Source: Prunus persica (lineage: Eukaryota; Streptophyta; Magnoliopsida; Rosales; Rosaceae). From it: DNA of 64,000 bases. Under the pieces are notes generated by a model, which searched no databases, had not been told where the DNA came from, and saw only the letters and a list, made by a program, of their open reading frames with translations. Where the stretch lies: NCBI RefSeq assembly GCF_000346465.2, contig NC_034014.1, forward strand, positions 24,713,297 through 24,777,296, in the 5' to 3' direction. How positions within the stretch are numbered: position 1 is the stretch's first letter; each line of letters starts with the position of its first letter. The position numbers and the translations under genes were made by a program. Positions 50,062 through 61,713 of this stretch are shown here, piece after piece.

Positions 50062-53000
50062 ATGGCGGGGTCAATGCCAAATCCTAGGCTTCGCAGCCTG
50101 CTATGGTGGAGACGGTGGGCCAAAAAGGACTGGGCAATCGCAGCCGTCGGATTTACCGTTGTTGCCTTCGCTCTCACTCTCCTCTCCAACTCTTGGCGCG
50201 ATGAACCAGACTCCGATATCACCCGCCCATTTCATCCCATCACCGCCTCCGATTTGGTCGAATTAACATTGTTGCAAAACGCTAAAGCTAGAGGCGCCCG
50301 TACTCAATCTCATCCCCTCAACTTGCCACCTAAATTTCGATTCTTTGTCTGTGTTTTCAGCGCCTAATTCATTTCTGGTTTAAATTCATGTGTTGCAGTA
50401 TGTTTAGATGGAAGTGCGCCTGGCTACCATTTCAAAAAGGGCTTTGGATCTGGAGCTAACAATTGGCTGCTTCACATTGAGGTCTTAATTCAAATTTTAT
50501 GCTTTTTGGCATGTCTACAATATGATAGTTTAATTCAATTTCAGTGCATTTACATATTCTAGTTGATACGTTTGTTAAGAAAGCAAAGCTGGGTAACGGG
50601 TTTTGGGTGAAAATTGAAATGCAGGGTGGAGGTTGGTGCAATACAATGGAATCTTGTTCATGGCGTAAAGGGACCTCATTAGGATCTTCCAAATACATGG
50701 ACCATAAAGTTCCCTTTTCTGGGATTTTAAGTTCCCACCCATCAGAAAATCCTGGTACTTCAATTTGTCTCAGCTGCTATCTTATCACCATATGCTTCAT
50801 TTTGTAATATTAACTCAGTGTTAGTTGTTAACGAGCTGATTGATGAATTTCAATTCCATTTTTGGAGCATTGTGTAGAGTTCTTTAACTGGAACAAAGTC
50901 AAAATCCGGTACTGTGATGGCGCATCCTTAGCTGGCCACCCAGAAAATGACCTGAAGGTAAATTTATGTTTGAAGATTTTCTGTCCTGTTTCGGAACCGG
51001 TTATAATAATTTTATTAATGGAAGAATATTGTCTTTGAGGAATTATATGAAGAAAGTTGCTCGTTGGTTCTAACATCGTCTGTTCCTCCATTTCCTAGAA
51101 TGGATCAGCACTTTTCTTTAGGGGCCAGCTCATCTGGGAAGCAGTTATGGATGAACTCTTGTCAGTTGGCTTGTCAAAAGCCAAACAGGTATATCTGTAA
51201 ACTTACAGATCTTAAACATCAATAAAATTTTATGCATGCACATGGTTTGATGGTTATGAGTTACGACTACACAAGTTGTGGTTTGGCTAATTCTACAAGG
51301 ATATGATTGGTCCACAATTTGTAATAAACTTCTGCAGAAAAAAAACTTTGTTTCCTGCACTGCATGAACATCTTTTTAATGCCTCACATAAATTCTATTT
51401 TCCAGCATCCAAATTTTATTAGATTGGTCCATATCTGTTAATATTTATGAGTGACAATCTAACAGGCCCTTCTTTCGGGATGCTCTGCTGGTGGGTTGGC
51501 GACTCTTATACATTGTGATGACTTTCGACGCCTTTTGCCTACGGATGCAACTGTCAAATGTCTTGCTGATGCAGGTTTTTTTCTTGATGAGTATGTTTAT
51601 GTGTACTAGTGCCTTCTGTACCAACATTTTTTTAGCTAATGTGTTCAGTATGGAGTCTTTTCTAGGATCATACTTCTTACATGTACTCTTCAAGGACAAT
51701 GTTTCCTATCAAAATGGAATACGTATCATACTGTTCCCTTTTCTAAAAGATTTTAAATTCTTCCTATCAAGCTACAGTAGGAATATTGAAAAGTCTTGCA
51801 TGCTTTTAGTAACTAGTTTCTGTACATGGATTTTGTTTTTCCCTTTGTTTTGCCTAAGGCATCCTATGTGCTCTAGATAGTGCATAAAAAGGAGGGGGGG
51901 AGATTTTTTAGCCACTCTTTGTTTCCTACTTTTCAGGAAAGATGTTCTCCAACATCGGACCATGAGAGCTTTCTATCATGATGTTGTCCTCCTTCAGGTT
52001 ATACTATGATCTTTACTGGTACCAGTTTATGTAATCTTTAGCTAAGTGATACCCAATTTTTTTTTTCGTGTATAAATTTTAAGTGCTACCAAATGGTGAT
52101 ACTGTAAAGTTTGCGAGGCCCAGCATATGATTATGGGATGTAAAAACTAGTCAATGTGCATTTTAATTTTTAATAGGTGCATCTGCTAGTTCTTATTTGA
52201 GAGTCTGACACATCATATTTGAGACATGATTTCATCCATCTTCAGTTTATCTATATTACCTATATGAAAATAAAATGTTTTGTCATGCAAGGCTGTATGA
52301 ATCATTAAACAGACTAAGGTCTAGCTGAAAGCTGTAGGTTTTGCCCATTAATCATTATTGGTGTCTCTAGCTTATTTTTGGGTCATTCTGCCAGGGTTTA
52401 GCAAAAAGTTTGCACCAGGATTGTGTTACAAGAATGGAACCCTCTAAGGTAGGTTTTCTTTTCCTTTTCCTTTTCTGTTTATGGTACCACTGACATAATT
52501 TGAGAGGTTTCTTCTTATTTCCTGTTATTTGTTGTGAATTTTTATGACAGTGTCTCTTTCCTGAAGAAATTATTAAAAACATTAACACCCCAGTGTTCCT
52601 AGTCAACCCAGCTTACGATTTTTGGCAGGTAGTTTTCCTCAGAATCCAAGCTTCATTTTCTTGTCATCAGAATTGATTCCACATTCGTTTTCTCATTTCC
52701 TAATTGGATATCATTAGATACAACATATCTTGATACCTGAAGCATCAGATCCACATGGCTATTGGCAAAAGTGCAAATTGAACATTTACAATTGCAATCC
52801 TAGCCAGCTTGAAATACTACAAGGTAATTGGATATGCATCTTGTGACCCAATATGTATTTCCTGACAGTCTAGGAAAGTCACATGCACCTAATGCTTGCT
52901 GCCTGCAAGTTGTGATCAACAAGAAGTTTGGTTCTTCTCATCATGCCACATTGAAACTATCCTATAAAATTATTACACTATGGTAATTGTTCTATAAAAA

Positions 53001-54171
53001 ATCTCACTGGGACAATCTGGTCATAGATTTTGTGGACCATAAACCAGCATCTTATACAGTTGCAAGTTGCAAACAGTGGGCATTACTAATGTCATATTAT
53101 TCGGTTATCTTTTACCAAGGAAATATCTTGTGGGACTTACTAGTGTCCCCAAACCCTTTCAACAGACAAAAATTATCACATCGGTTCATCTTACGTGCAC
53201 TTTAAGCTTCACTAGCTTGAGGCTTCTCGGGAGATGAAAAACATGATTTAATGTATCGGCCCCTGTAATTGGTTGTAGAACGAATACTAATTGTAAACAG
53301 AATATTGTGGCAATTAACTTATGAAATTATTTCACAGGGTTCCGCGGTTCGATGCTGAAGGCACTGAATGAATTCCGAAAAAATAAGGAGGGAGGAATGT
53401 TTATAAATTCATGTTTTATTCATTGCCAGACGTGGATAACTGAGACATGGCATTCACCAAGTTCTCCACGAATAAACAATAAGGTGAGGAAAGTTTTATG
53501 ATCTTATTTGAATGTGGAGATAAGATGAAGGTTTCTTGTTAACTAGAATAATAATTCCGAAAGTATTAGATAGAGAGAGAAATCCTCAGTGATCACTCTC
53601 TCTCCCTCTCCCTCCCTTGCTTGTTTTGCTCACTCCCACTGTGGTTAGTGTTCAGTGTATAGTTCATAAATCTGTTCATAAGCTTAATGTGCATGCTTCA
53701 TAGTTGAATGTGATTATGATATGCACATATCTGAGTTCTATTCAGCGATTTTAGCGCCAGCAATATAGCACTCAAAAAATTGGATGTTTACAGGGCAGCT
53801 ATAGTTTATTCCATCTGTAAGATAAATCACGTTATGCATCTATCTGTCATGTGGTTTTTCAAAATGTGTATATGCTTTATACTTGTAAATGTTGCTTTCA
53901 TTTATTTTAGGCGTTCACAGTAGCAACTGAAAGCCTAAGATACCACAAGTTTGGCATTATGGCATCGCATCTTTTATAAAATAAAAAAATTGTTTTCTGT
54001 CATTTTTTGGAACTGAACTTGTTATCTGACTGATTTGAACTTTGATAGACAATTGCAGAGTCTGTGGGCAATTGGTACTTTAGTCGGAATGTCGTAAAGC
54101 AAATCGACTGCCCATTTCCATGCAATCCCACCTGCTATCATATGAATTTCACTGTTTTCTCACGAGGTTGA
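50062..54171 (+). CDS. Pectin acetylesterase (copy 2), single-pass membrane type
   Basis: Twelve exons with the same phases as copy 1: 50062-50299, 50399-50481, 50625-50754, 50878-50957, 51099-51188, 51466-51590, 51937-51997, 52395-52448, 52551-52628, 52718-52823, 53338-53483 and 54049-54171, giving 437 residues. I chose [20 protein letters not shown] as the start, by comparison with copy 1; an in-frame ATG at 49951 would add a Lys-rich leader and is less likely. It has a membrane anchor ([17 protein letters not shown]), the IEGGGWC motif, and triad S214 (GCSAGG), D310 (PAYDFWQ) and H377 (CFIHCQ). Exon 1 ends with C before GT rather than the G of copy 1, turning the junction residue from Val to Leu. 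No disabling change was seen. Confidence 0.94.
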
Positions 54172-54471
54172 TTGAACTTAGAATGCCTCCAACGTTTTAG
54201 TGTGTTATTCCTTGTAGACACTGAGAATGAAGATGTGTAGAAGAAGAAAAAAAAACAGTTTTATATTACATAGCATGATCACTTCTTTACCTAGGGGAGA
54301 AACACATTCTGTAATTTTCTTTTTTAAAATCTTGGAGTCCATATTAACCAGTTCAAAGGCCTTTTCCTTTCAATGTAGGGATCGATATGAAACAGCTTTG
54401 TGATGTAATTAAGTGCGCCGTGGATGTCTTTTGTACCTTGATTTCCATATTTTTTGGTTTCCTTGATTTCC

Positions 54472-54533
<62 letters not shown>

Positions 54534-55061
54534 TGGACTGGCAGTTGTGGCTAAGAGAAAGAGAGGGTGCTTTGCGATGCCAAGCCTCTGCATTTAGCAT
54601 CGGTGCATTTACACGTTTTTTGTTTTTTGTTTATTTTGGGTGTGTGTGTGTGGAGAAAAAGCGATAGTATTTATTGATAAAATAGAACAAATACAAAGCA
54701 TCCTTTTTCATGAACCAAACAGGCCTACGTTTGTCAATGAATAACTAATAATATACACAATGCAAAGTCATAACAAGAAGTACAATTGAAAGCGCACGTA
54801 CATTTCACATCCATGATCTATGCTTGTAACAGTCACATCTGATCATATATTGGACACTTCAAAACTTACCTGCAAGATTCAATATTATATATATTGAATA
54901 CCATTTTGTCCCTGTATTTAACAGAAAAGTTAACAAAATTAACGGCAAGATTATTTGTCCTAACGAAACTGAAGTTGAAGGACCACGGAAACCATTTTGA
55001 AAATTAAGGTACTCAAATGCAAATCGGGTCTAAATTCAGGGACTAATAAAACGATTAACCC
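54172..55061. other. 3' flank of copy 2 and spacer
   Basis: 3' UTR of the esterase, the (AG)n tract, then AT-rich sequence. No gene is supported; ORFs over the microsatellite are artefacts. Confidence 0.55.
54476..54530 (+). repeat. (GA)n microsatellite
   Basis: About 27 uninterrupted GA/AG units roughly 300 bp after the copy-2 stop codon. Confidence 0.95.
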
Positions 55062-55480
55062 TATATATATAGTCTCCCTCTATTGAGGGATCCCTCAAAT
55101 AAATTTATTAGAATGACACCCTTTAGGGTCACCTATGATTTTTTTTTTCAACGATCCAAACCATCTATTTTTTAAGTCTACATTCATGGATCATCGTTGC
55201 AAAAAATTAGACAAATTGAAAACTGTTTCGACATCCAATTGTGTCCGACAAAATCAACGAACACGGTGCTTCAAGAAAGTACTAAAATTTCAATAATTCA
55301 ATTGAGTGGTCAAATGATATCGGATTCAAGTGATTTTTTGTAGAGATGATCTTTGAATGAGTATCTACAAAATAGACAGTTTGAATTAGTGAAATACAAT
55401 ACAGAGTGCGCCCTATAAAGGTGTTCCTCAAATAAGCTTATTTAAGGAATTCCTCAATAAAAACTCTCTCTCTATATATA
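55062..55480. mobile_element. MITE-like element with imperfect inverted ends
   Basis: The left end has TATTGAGGGATCCCTCAAATAA and the right end, reversed, has TATTGAGGAATTCCTTAAATAA, both next to TATATA runs. The interior (ACGATCCAAACCATC and similar) is non-coding. Target duplications are obscured by the TA runs. Confidence 0.5.
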
Positions 55481-55648
55481 AGAAAGGGAGAGAGTGAGCC
55501 GAGTAAGTTTTCTGATCAAGAACTAATTGCTATATTGTTGCAAGTCCCTTCAGTGGAAAGCATATTGTTTTTCATATTCTTATGAATTTTCTCTAAGTCA
55601 AACCGTTTTTGTTGTTGTTGTTTTTCATGTTCTTCTTGGTTCTTTTAG

Positions 55649-58180
55649 GTATGTGGAGCATTTTGGTATTTCTTTTCTATTGAACAACAGATAGAGTGTT
55701 GGAGATATGCTTGCCTCATATAAATGGAATGCAGGTTTAGTATTTTTGATTGTGATCATAGCATGCACAGAAATGTCTCACATGTAAATGATCATTTATG
55801 CGAACCAATATTCGAGTTTGGAATATATGTTGCTCTCCAGTCTGGTATGTTGGGGTCAACAGATTTTCCGCAAAAGTTATTGCAATGTCTCTCCTCGGGC
55901 GTACGAAATCTAAAAGCATCTCCAGGGCAGGGCCTTTAACCCTGGCAGGAGGCCCCTTTTGAAGGGTTTGGATCTCCAGCACGCAACCAACAGCCCAGGC
56001 AAGGCCTGGGTCTCACCAGCCCGAGCAAGCCCAAGGGCAGATATTGCCTGGGCTTCAGCTCGAGGGCGTTGACGTCAACGAGAAAAAAAAATTTTCAAAA
56101 AATACCAAAATATTATGGATGTTTTCCCTATAAATACATAACAATTTTATTCACTTTCCCTATAAATACATAACGAGCTTATATTTTGTTGCATATTCTT
56201 TTTTTTTTTCCTTACCCTTGCCCTAGCCTTTTGGGATGGAACCAAAAAAGGCAAGGCTGGCACTATTCACATGAATAATAGCAACCCTTGCCTTGCCTTT
56301 GCCTTAGCCTTAGCCTTTTGGGGTGGACATGCTCTAAGGTTGCCTACGAAAAATTTCGCTTGCATATTGCACATTTTACAATAAGTAACCAAAACAATTT
56401 TACAATCAATTACACAATATAGTAGCCAAAAATATTTGATGGATCGATTTCCCATTCTCTATTAATTAGCTCTTGTGATAGTGGTACTTCTCTGTCCAAT
56501 GTTAGAAGAGTTTCCAAGTTCTTCCGTCCCCTCCCTCAATAATAAATTAAAAATATTTATATATAAAAAATAACCGTCCTCCTTTGCAACCTAAAGCAGG
56601 ACTGAATTATCTTCAGTGTTTTCCCTCTTCGTTAAGCTTTTAAGAGAATCCTTCATTTTCCTCAATCAGCTCATGATATACAAATAAGTTGTTTATCTTT
56701 TTCAAATCAAACATAAGTGGGTTAAGAAAAAAGTATTTTTCAAGTTCATATATCATTTATCGATTATTTATAAGCGCATATATAACACATGAAAACCCTA
56801 CAAATTACCTTCATCGTTAGCCAAACTTTTAGTATTGATGTTAAGTGCCAATGTGACATTTGTATGACCCTTATTTTTTAAAATTATGTGTACTCCACAT
56901 AAGCAATAAATTAATAAAACAAATCAAAGAATAAAATAAATATAAAAATTCATAAAGCCAAAAGGAGGAAAAAAAATAAAAATAAAAGATAACATCCATA
57001 CAAAAATAAAAGACTTAAACTAGTACTTACCGTCCTTTTCTGGATATTGTTGTATTTATATATTGCTCGATTGATTTTGCAGTTCTTTTGCTTCGAACCT
57101 CAAGCCCAGCAGTAGTGCGTGGGAAACCCTCTTTGTGGTTTTTATTTCTTTAAGTGGCCTGGTACTGTTTTTATATCTCCTTGGACATTTGCAGGTTGGT
57201 GTTTATGTTAAATATTTCTTAAGCTTAAAGTTCCTCCTTCCCCATTTCCATATATCTTTGTTCTTGTTTTGAGTACGTAGTTTCTATGTAAAAAGGCCTT
57301 GAGGATTTAATCAAGTACTAAACCTACTTCTTGTTGAATAGACATTTATGCAGGAGACAAACAGGGAATATTGGATTCTGATGAAGATGTGGAACATAAA
57401 TTCAGTCATAATATCAATGTCAAATGAATATCGCCTCTCTAATGCGTACTTGGATATCTGGAAAATAGTACGAAGACAACTTCGACGAGATGAAGATCTT
57501 GCTGTGGAGAATATATTCTCTATCCCTTTGAAGTTCAAGACATTATCAAGCGCCATCTCTTCTTGGCTAAACTAAAGACAATATGTTTCTTTGTACCAAA
57601 AAAAGTACTGAAAAAATCAACACCACCTCTCTCTCTCTCAATAAATTATCGTCCACATTAGTAAAACGATTTTGTAGCTTATGGGATATTGTATCGATGT
57701 CTTTATTTATCTTACATACATGTACTTCATCTTAGGTGCCAATGCTTCAAGATATAGACCAAAAAGTGTTGGATGCAATCTTGCGGCATCTTGAGCCAGT
57801 AAACTACATTAGGAGCAGCTATATTATTCTAGAGGGGGATGATCTTCGTCACACGGGGCAATCCACTTACCTACAACACTAATACTGGCCATGGCGGAGG
57901 AGATAGTGGCTTGTCAAACACTATAGGCTGTCTTGCCGGTAGTGATGTCTATGGAGAAGAAGTTATAACTTGGGCGCCCACATCAACCTCCTTTTTCGAC
58001 TTGCCCATCTCCACCAAAACTCTCAAGTCCCACAATAAAGTTGAAGTCTTCACTATCATGGCCTCCGATTTGCAGCTTATTGTCTCTGAATTCTCTCAGT
58101 TTTTTCCGCACAGAACTTCCCCACCCAACTGATAGTACTCTTGCCTGAGATACCCGATGGCAACTTGTAGGTTACATGTG
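55649..58180 (+). pseudogene. Broken CNGC-like channel copy (exons 4-7)
   Basis: Second copy of the CNGC-like gene without exons 1-3. Exon 4 (55649 to about 55913) has a shift and stop after CWRYACLI and a deletion after 55800, and its end is interrupted by a 421-bp MITE. Exon 5 (about 57082-57194, SSFASNLKPSSSAWETLF) is open. Exon 6 (from 57347) is frameshifted after FSIP and has lost its GT donor. Exon 7 (from about 57736) has a 13-bp-scale deletion after YIILEGD that breaks the CNBD frame. The CNBD here still encodes YGEE where the intact gene has YGQE. Confidence 0.9.
55914..56334. mobile_element. 421-bp MITE in exon 4 of the broken CNGC copy (TAA target)
   Basis: The ends AAGCATCTCCAGGG and GGGTGGACATGCTC are inverted (AGCATSTCCA). 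It is flanked by TAA at 55911-55913 and 56335-56337, a 3-bp duplication typical of PIF/Harbinger-type elements. The CNGC sequence resumes as GGTTGCCTACGAAAAATTTC, colinear with the intact gene near 46255. The interior is GC-rich with GGCAAGG and GCCTTTGCC motifs. Confidence 0.85.
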
Positions 58181-58630
58181 CAATGGGTGACCGCCGTAGG
58201 TACCACTTGCTAGGCCTTTGTTAATTATCTTTAACCAGATTTTTAAGTGAAACCAGTTATTATTGTTTGCATAATTAAGTTGAGTAGTCTGATCCTTAAT
58301 TTTAGGCTATATTTGGTAACTGGGATTTGATTGAATTAGGAAGTATGATTGGATTGCATTAGATTGGATGATAAATATCCTTCATTAGAGTGCTCCGGAT
58401 TTGTGTCGTGGCTCCCGGGTCTTAGGTCTTGGGTCTAAGATCAAGGGGTTTGGAATAGTGTGATTATATATTCCACCTTCTTGGTAGACTAAATTATCCT
58501 ACAAAAATGCACATATCTATTTTTATCATATCTACATTCATTTTTAACACCAAAATGACATTGGATTAAACTAATCCAATACTACTACTACCTCACCTAC
58601 CCACCAAATGAGGCCTGAAGGTTTATTATT
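58181..58630. other. 3' flank of the broken CNGC copy
   Basis: Similar at its left end to the region after the intact CNGC gene (TAGGCCTTTGTTAATTATCT). No gene was seen. Confidence 0.5.
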
Positions 58631-58941
58631 AGAGCACTTTCACCTTTATGGGAAAGGGCAAGGCAAGAGCTGTCGCTATTCATGTGAATAGTGGCAATCT
58701 TTGTCATTTTGTTTCCACTCCTATGGGCTAGGGTAAGAGCAATTACTATTCACATGAGATATGAGAAGATGAATTTGTATAGAGTTTTTAACTCAAACAG
58801 CAGTTCGGGCTGAACTTACCCTTGGGCTTACCCAAGTGGCTGGGGCCCACTGTTTGGCCGAGCTGGAACTCTTAAGCTGGAGCTATCTTTGGTTGCTTGG
58901 GCCACCTCTTACCAGGCTTCCCTCAGCAGTGGAAGTACTCT
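58631..58941. mobile_element. MITE related to the 55914 element
   Basis: The ends AGAGCACTTTCA and GGAAGTACTCT are imperfect inverted repeats. The interior shares GGCAAGGCAAGAG and CTATTCATGTGAATAG-type motifs with 55914-56334. Confidence 0.5.
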
Positions 58942-61582
58942 TTGGACAGACACGGTCCTCCGACAGTTGTAGAAATTTATCCTTTGTTTATGTCATACAC
59001 TCAATTTTATTTTCTTTCTATTTCCTTAGCCTAAGGCCCACGACGGACACAATAAGGCTCCGATTAGCAAATGAAAGCCACATCAAGGCCGACACTTAAT
59101 AACAAGTAGCCACCATCAAGGCCCAAAAACACAAGACAAAACCCAAAAATTGCTAAGCTTTACAACTTTTCTTATTGAGAAATGCTATAATATACTAAAT
59201 TCACACATGCAAAACACGAAAATTAGGATACGAACCCAAGACTTTGTCTAGGAAAACAATTGCTTTAAACCACTATACTAGTGGGTTTCTTGCAGCTTTA
59301 CAAAGTTTTAATCGTCAAAAACTGACCTGGTAAATAAGCAATTCAGTTTATTTAACACAATAAAGTTTTAATTACATTGCCGACTCCAAAAAGGAATTAA
59401 TTTAAGTCAATTAAGTGATTGTCAACTAAAATAAGGGAAATGTTTGGAGCGTTTTCTGATTGAAATGAAAGTTTTGAGCTGACTTTCAACTTTCAAGCAC
59501 TTAGTATGTGAAATGTACATAGAGTTTGAATTTCTTTGATCAACTGGAGAACTCTGGCACGTCTCATTGTGGAAGCTGGAGGAGCTGGTGCCCCAACTCG
59601 CACGCAGGACCCTAAACTCAAACATTTCATTTTCTCATCTGCTCTTCTGTTCCAACTATTTTGTTTCAGGTTGAGAAGGACAACATTGTTTTTCCATTGA
59701 AAGTCAACCCAAAAGTTCAACTTTTCAAGTCCTTTCCCCAAATCATGGGAACTAAGCAGATGTTCAGTGTTTCGCAGTCACACAAACAGTAAGTCACCTG
59801 AGTCTACTTGGATATGTAAGATTTGTGAGTAATTTTTTTATTATTATTATACAATCAATCTTGAACGAGAGAGACGATCGAATACAAAATTTCGAGTTTA
59901 TAAATAAATACTCTTAACCCCTTGAATTCCATACATACCCGTTCCAATTATGAAGCACCTGTGGTACATTTATCTTTGACTTTTGTTCTCTAAAACATAA
60001 GTATTTCATTTATCACGAGCCACTGACTTGCTCAAATTCAATATGCCTTTAACTGCAAATTTCATTTCTAAAAAATTATGGTCAATTATTGCAATGCCGT
60101 AATATGAACGGGACCTCTACTATTTTAAAAAAGAACAATTTAGAATTTTGAAAATAGGCAAAGTCATGATGCAGAAAAACGTGTCAAGGATTAAAAACAG
60201 AGGATGATATGGATTGACCATCGCAATCATCTCCAGCTGCGCTGCCCTTTCATGCAGTTCATATGTACAAAATCTTCAACTCCTTCGTAGAAGAATTTTA
60301 ATTTAATGACAAGACAAATGTTGAACTCATAGCTCACATATTTATTTATTATATTGACATTGCCCAACAACGAATTTTCAATTTTGAAAGTGTTGATTAT
60401 AATTTTATTATCAACGGCATCATACATACGTGTATTTTTAAGTTTAACAAAATTTAGAATCTCATGATGTAACAGCATCTCTGATGGACTCCCAAATGAC
60501 CTTTTACATTAAAATTTGGAGAGAAGTTGGAAATTCAATCTCAACCATACTTTATATTTGTCTCCGAAAATATTTTGAATTTCAATTTCAACCATGCTTC
60601 TTTAATGAGCTCCTAAAAAATTTCTAGTCTTTTTAGCTAAAATTTAACTTGAAAATAAGGAGTATCATTTGAAAGAGTTCAATTTTCGTGTGCCAATCCT
60701 GTTTGGTAACAGGAACTCCAATTGAAATGCTTTGAGGGAAAATAAAAAAAACACCACTTCAAATAGTAAAAACCTTTTACTTTACACCTAAGTTCTAACC
60801 ATAAACGGCGCAATATGGAGGCGAGTCATATTCAGCTAATACCTAAACCAATATGCTTTTCCAGGTCTTTGGAATGGCTCAGAAAAAGTTGTTGATTATG
60901 ATGTATGTAGAAGTTCAAACCCATGAAATGCAGGGATAGAAAAAGCTAGGCGGTTTCTATTTTCCAGATTTGGTAAAGAGAAGCAGGGCTGAGGGTGACT
61001 TCATGCTTCAAATCTAGAACCCTTTAGGTTGAAATTGAACTAAACATTAGGTTATGCATCAACAACTCCATTTCCTAAATACTAAAGATTCTAAGGTTTC
61101 ATTTTTCTGTCGCAGTGTGACTGTGTATGATGTTGACTTACATCATAAAGCGAAAGTGAAGAAGACAGAATCTGGGGTGGGTTTGGCCCCATGAGGATCA
61201 ACATATTTATTCAACTTCAGGACAAGAATCACAGACTCTTTGTCCCAACAACTCTGTTTGCTTTCCTTTGTCAGAGAATCATGACAACAGAGGTTGAAGA
61301 AATCCAAGCTGCTTTTGTTGGCTACAACAAAGACTTGTGATACATGCAATCACATGAAAATTGCGCGTTTAGGTAAAATCAGGTATTATTTTTAGTCTAC
61401 AAGGGTTCGAACATAGGAATTGAGTTTACAGTTCGCTTCATGATCACTCTTTTCATTCGAGTTGAAATCTCAATGCTTAGTTTCTCACAATGCTCTTAGA
61501 ACTTGGAAGAAGCAAAAGGGTTACTATTTTGTAATTACATATGTGCCAAAACAAGAACTCCAAACCTTGACATGGAAATCGG
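58942..61582. other. Intergenic DNA left of the PP2C gene
   Basis: AT-rich, with a SINE-like segment near 59.2 kb. Short ORFs have no recognisable domains and no splice context. Nothing else is supported. Confidence 0.5.
59163..59291 (-). mobile_element. tRNA-derived SINE-like segment, minus strand
   Basis: On the minus strand an A-box-like TAGTATAGTGGTTTAAAGC is followed about 35 bp later by a B-box-like GGTTCGTATCC. This is tRNA-promoter spacing without a tRNA fold. The ends are not defined. Confidence 0.4.
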
Positions 61583-61584
61583 CC

Positions 61585-61713
61585 GTCTCTGGTGGAGCCT
61601 AATGGGTATGCTTACAAAGGTTAAGGGGAAAAATGGTAGAAATGAAACAATGTATGCAAAATCATCCAACCATTCTGCGAATGACTTTTTCTATTTGCAG
61701 TTTTAATGTTTAT
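61585..61713. repeat. PP2C 3' flank, duplicated upstream of the CNGC-like gene
   Basis: About 130 bp immediately after the PP2C stop, with a close copy at 44016-44130 in the same orientation, including GTGGAGCCTAATGGGTATG and TTTTCTATTTGCAGTTTT. Confidence 0.8.

Noticed and set aside
51491..51880. 129-aa plus-strand ORF in esterase copy 2
   Set aside because: Out of frame with exon 6 and running into intron 6; hydrophobic by base composition only.
54324..54600. Leu/Ser-repeat ORFs on the minus strand
   Set aside because: Translation of the (GA)n microsatellite.
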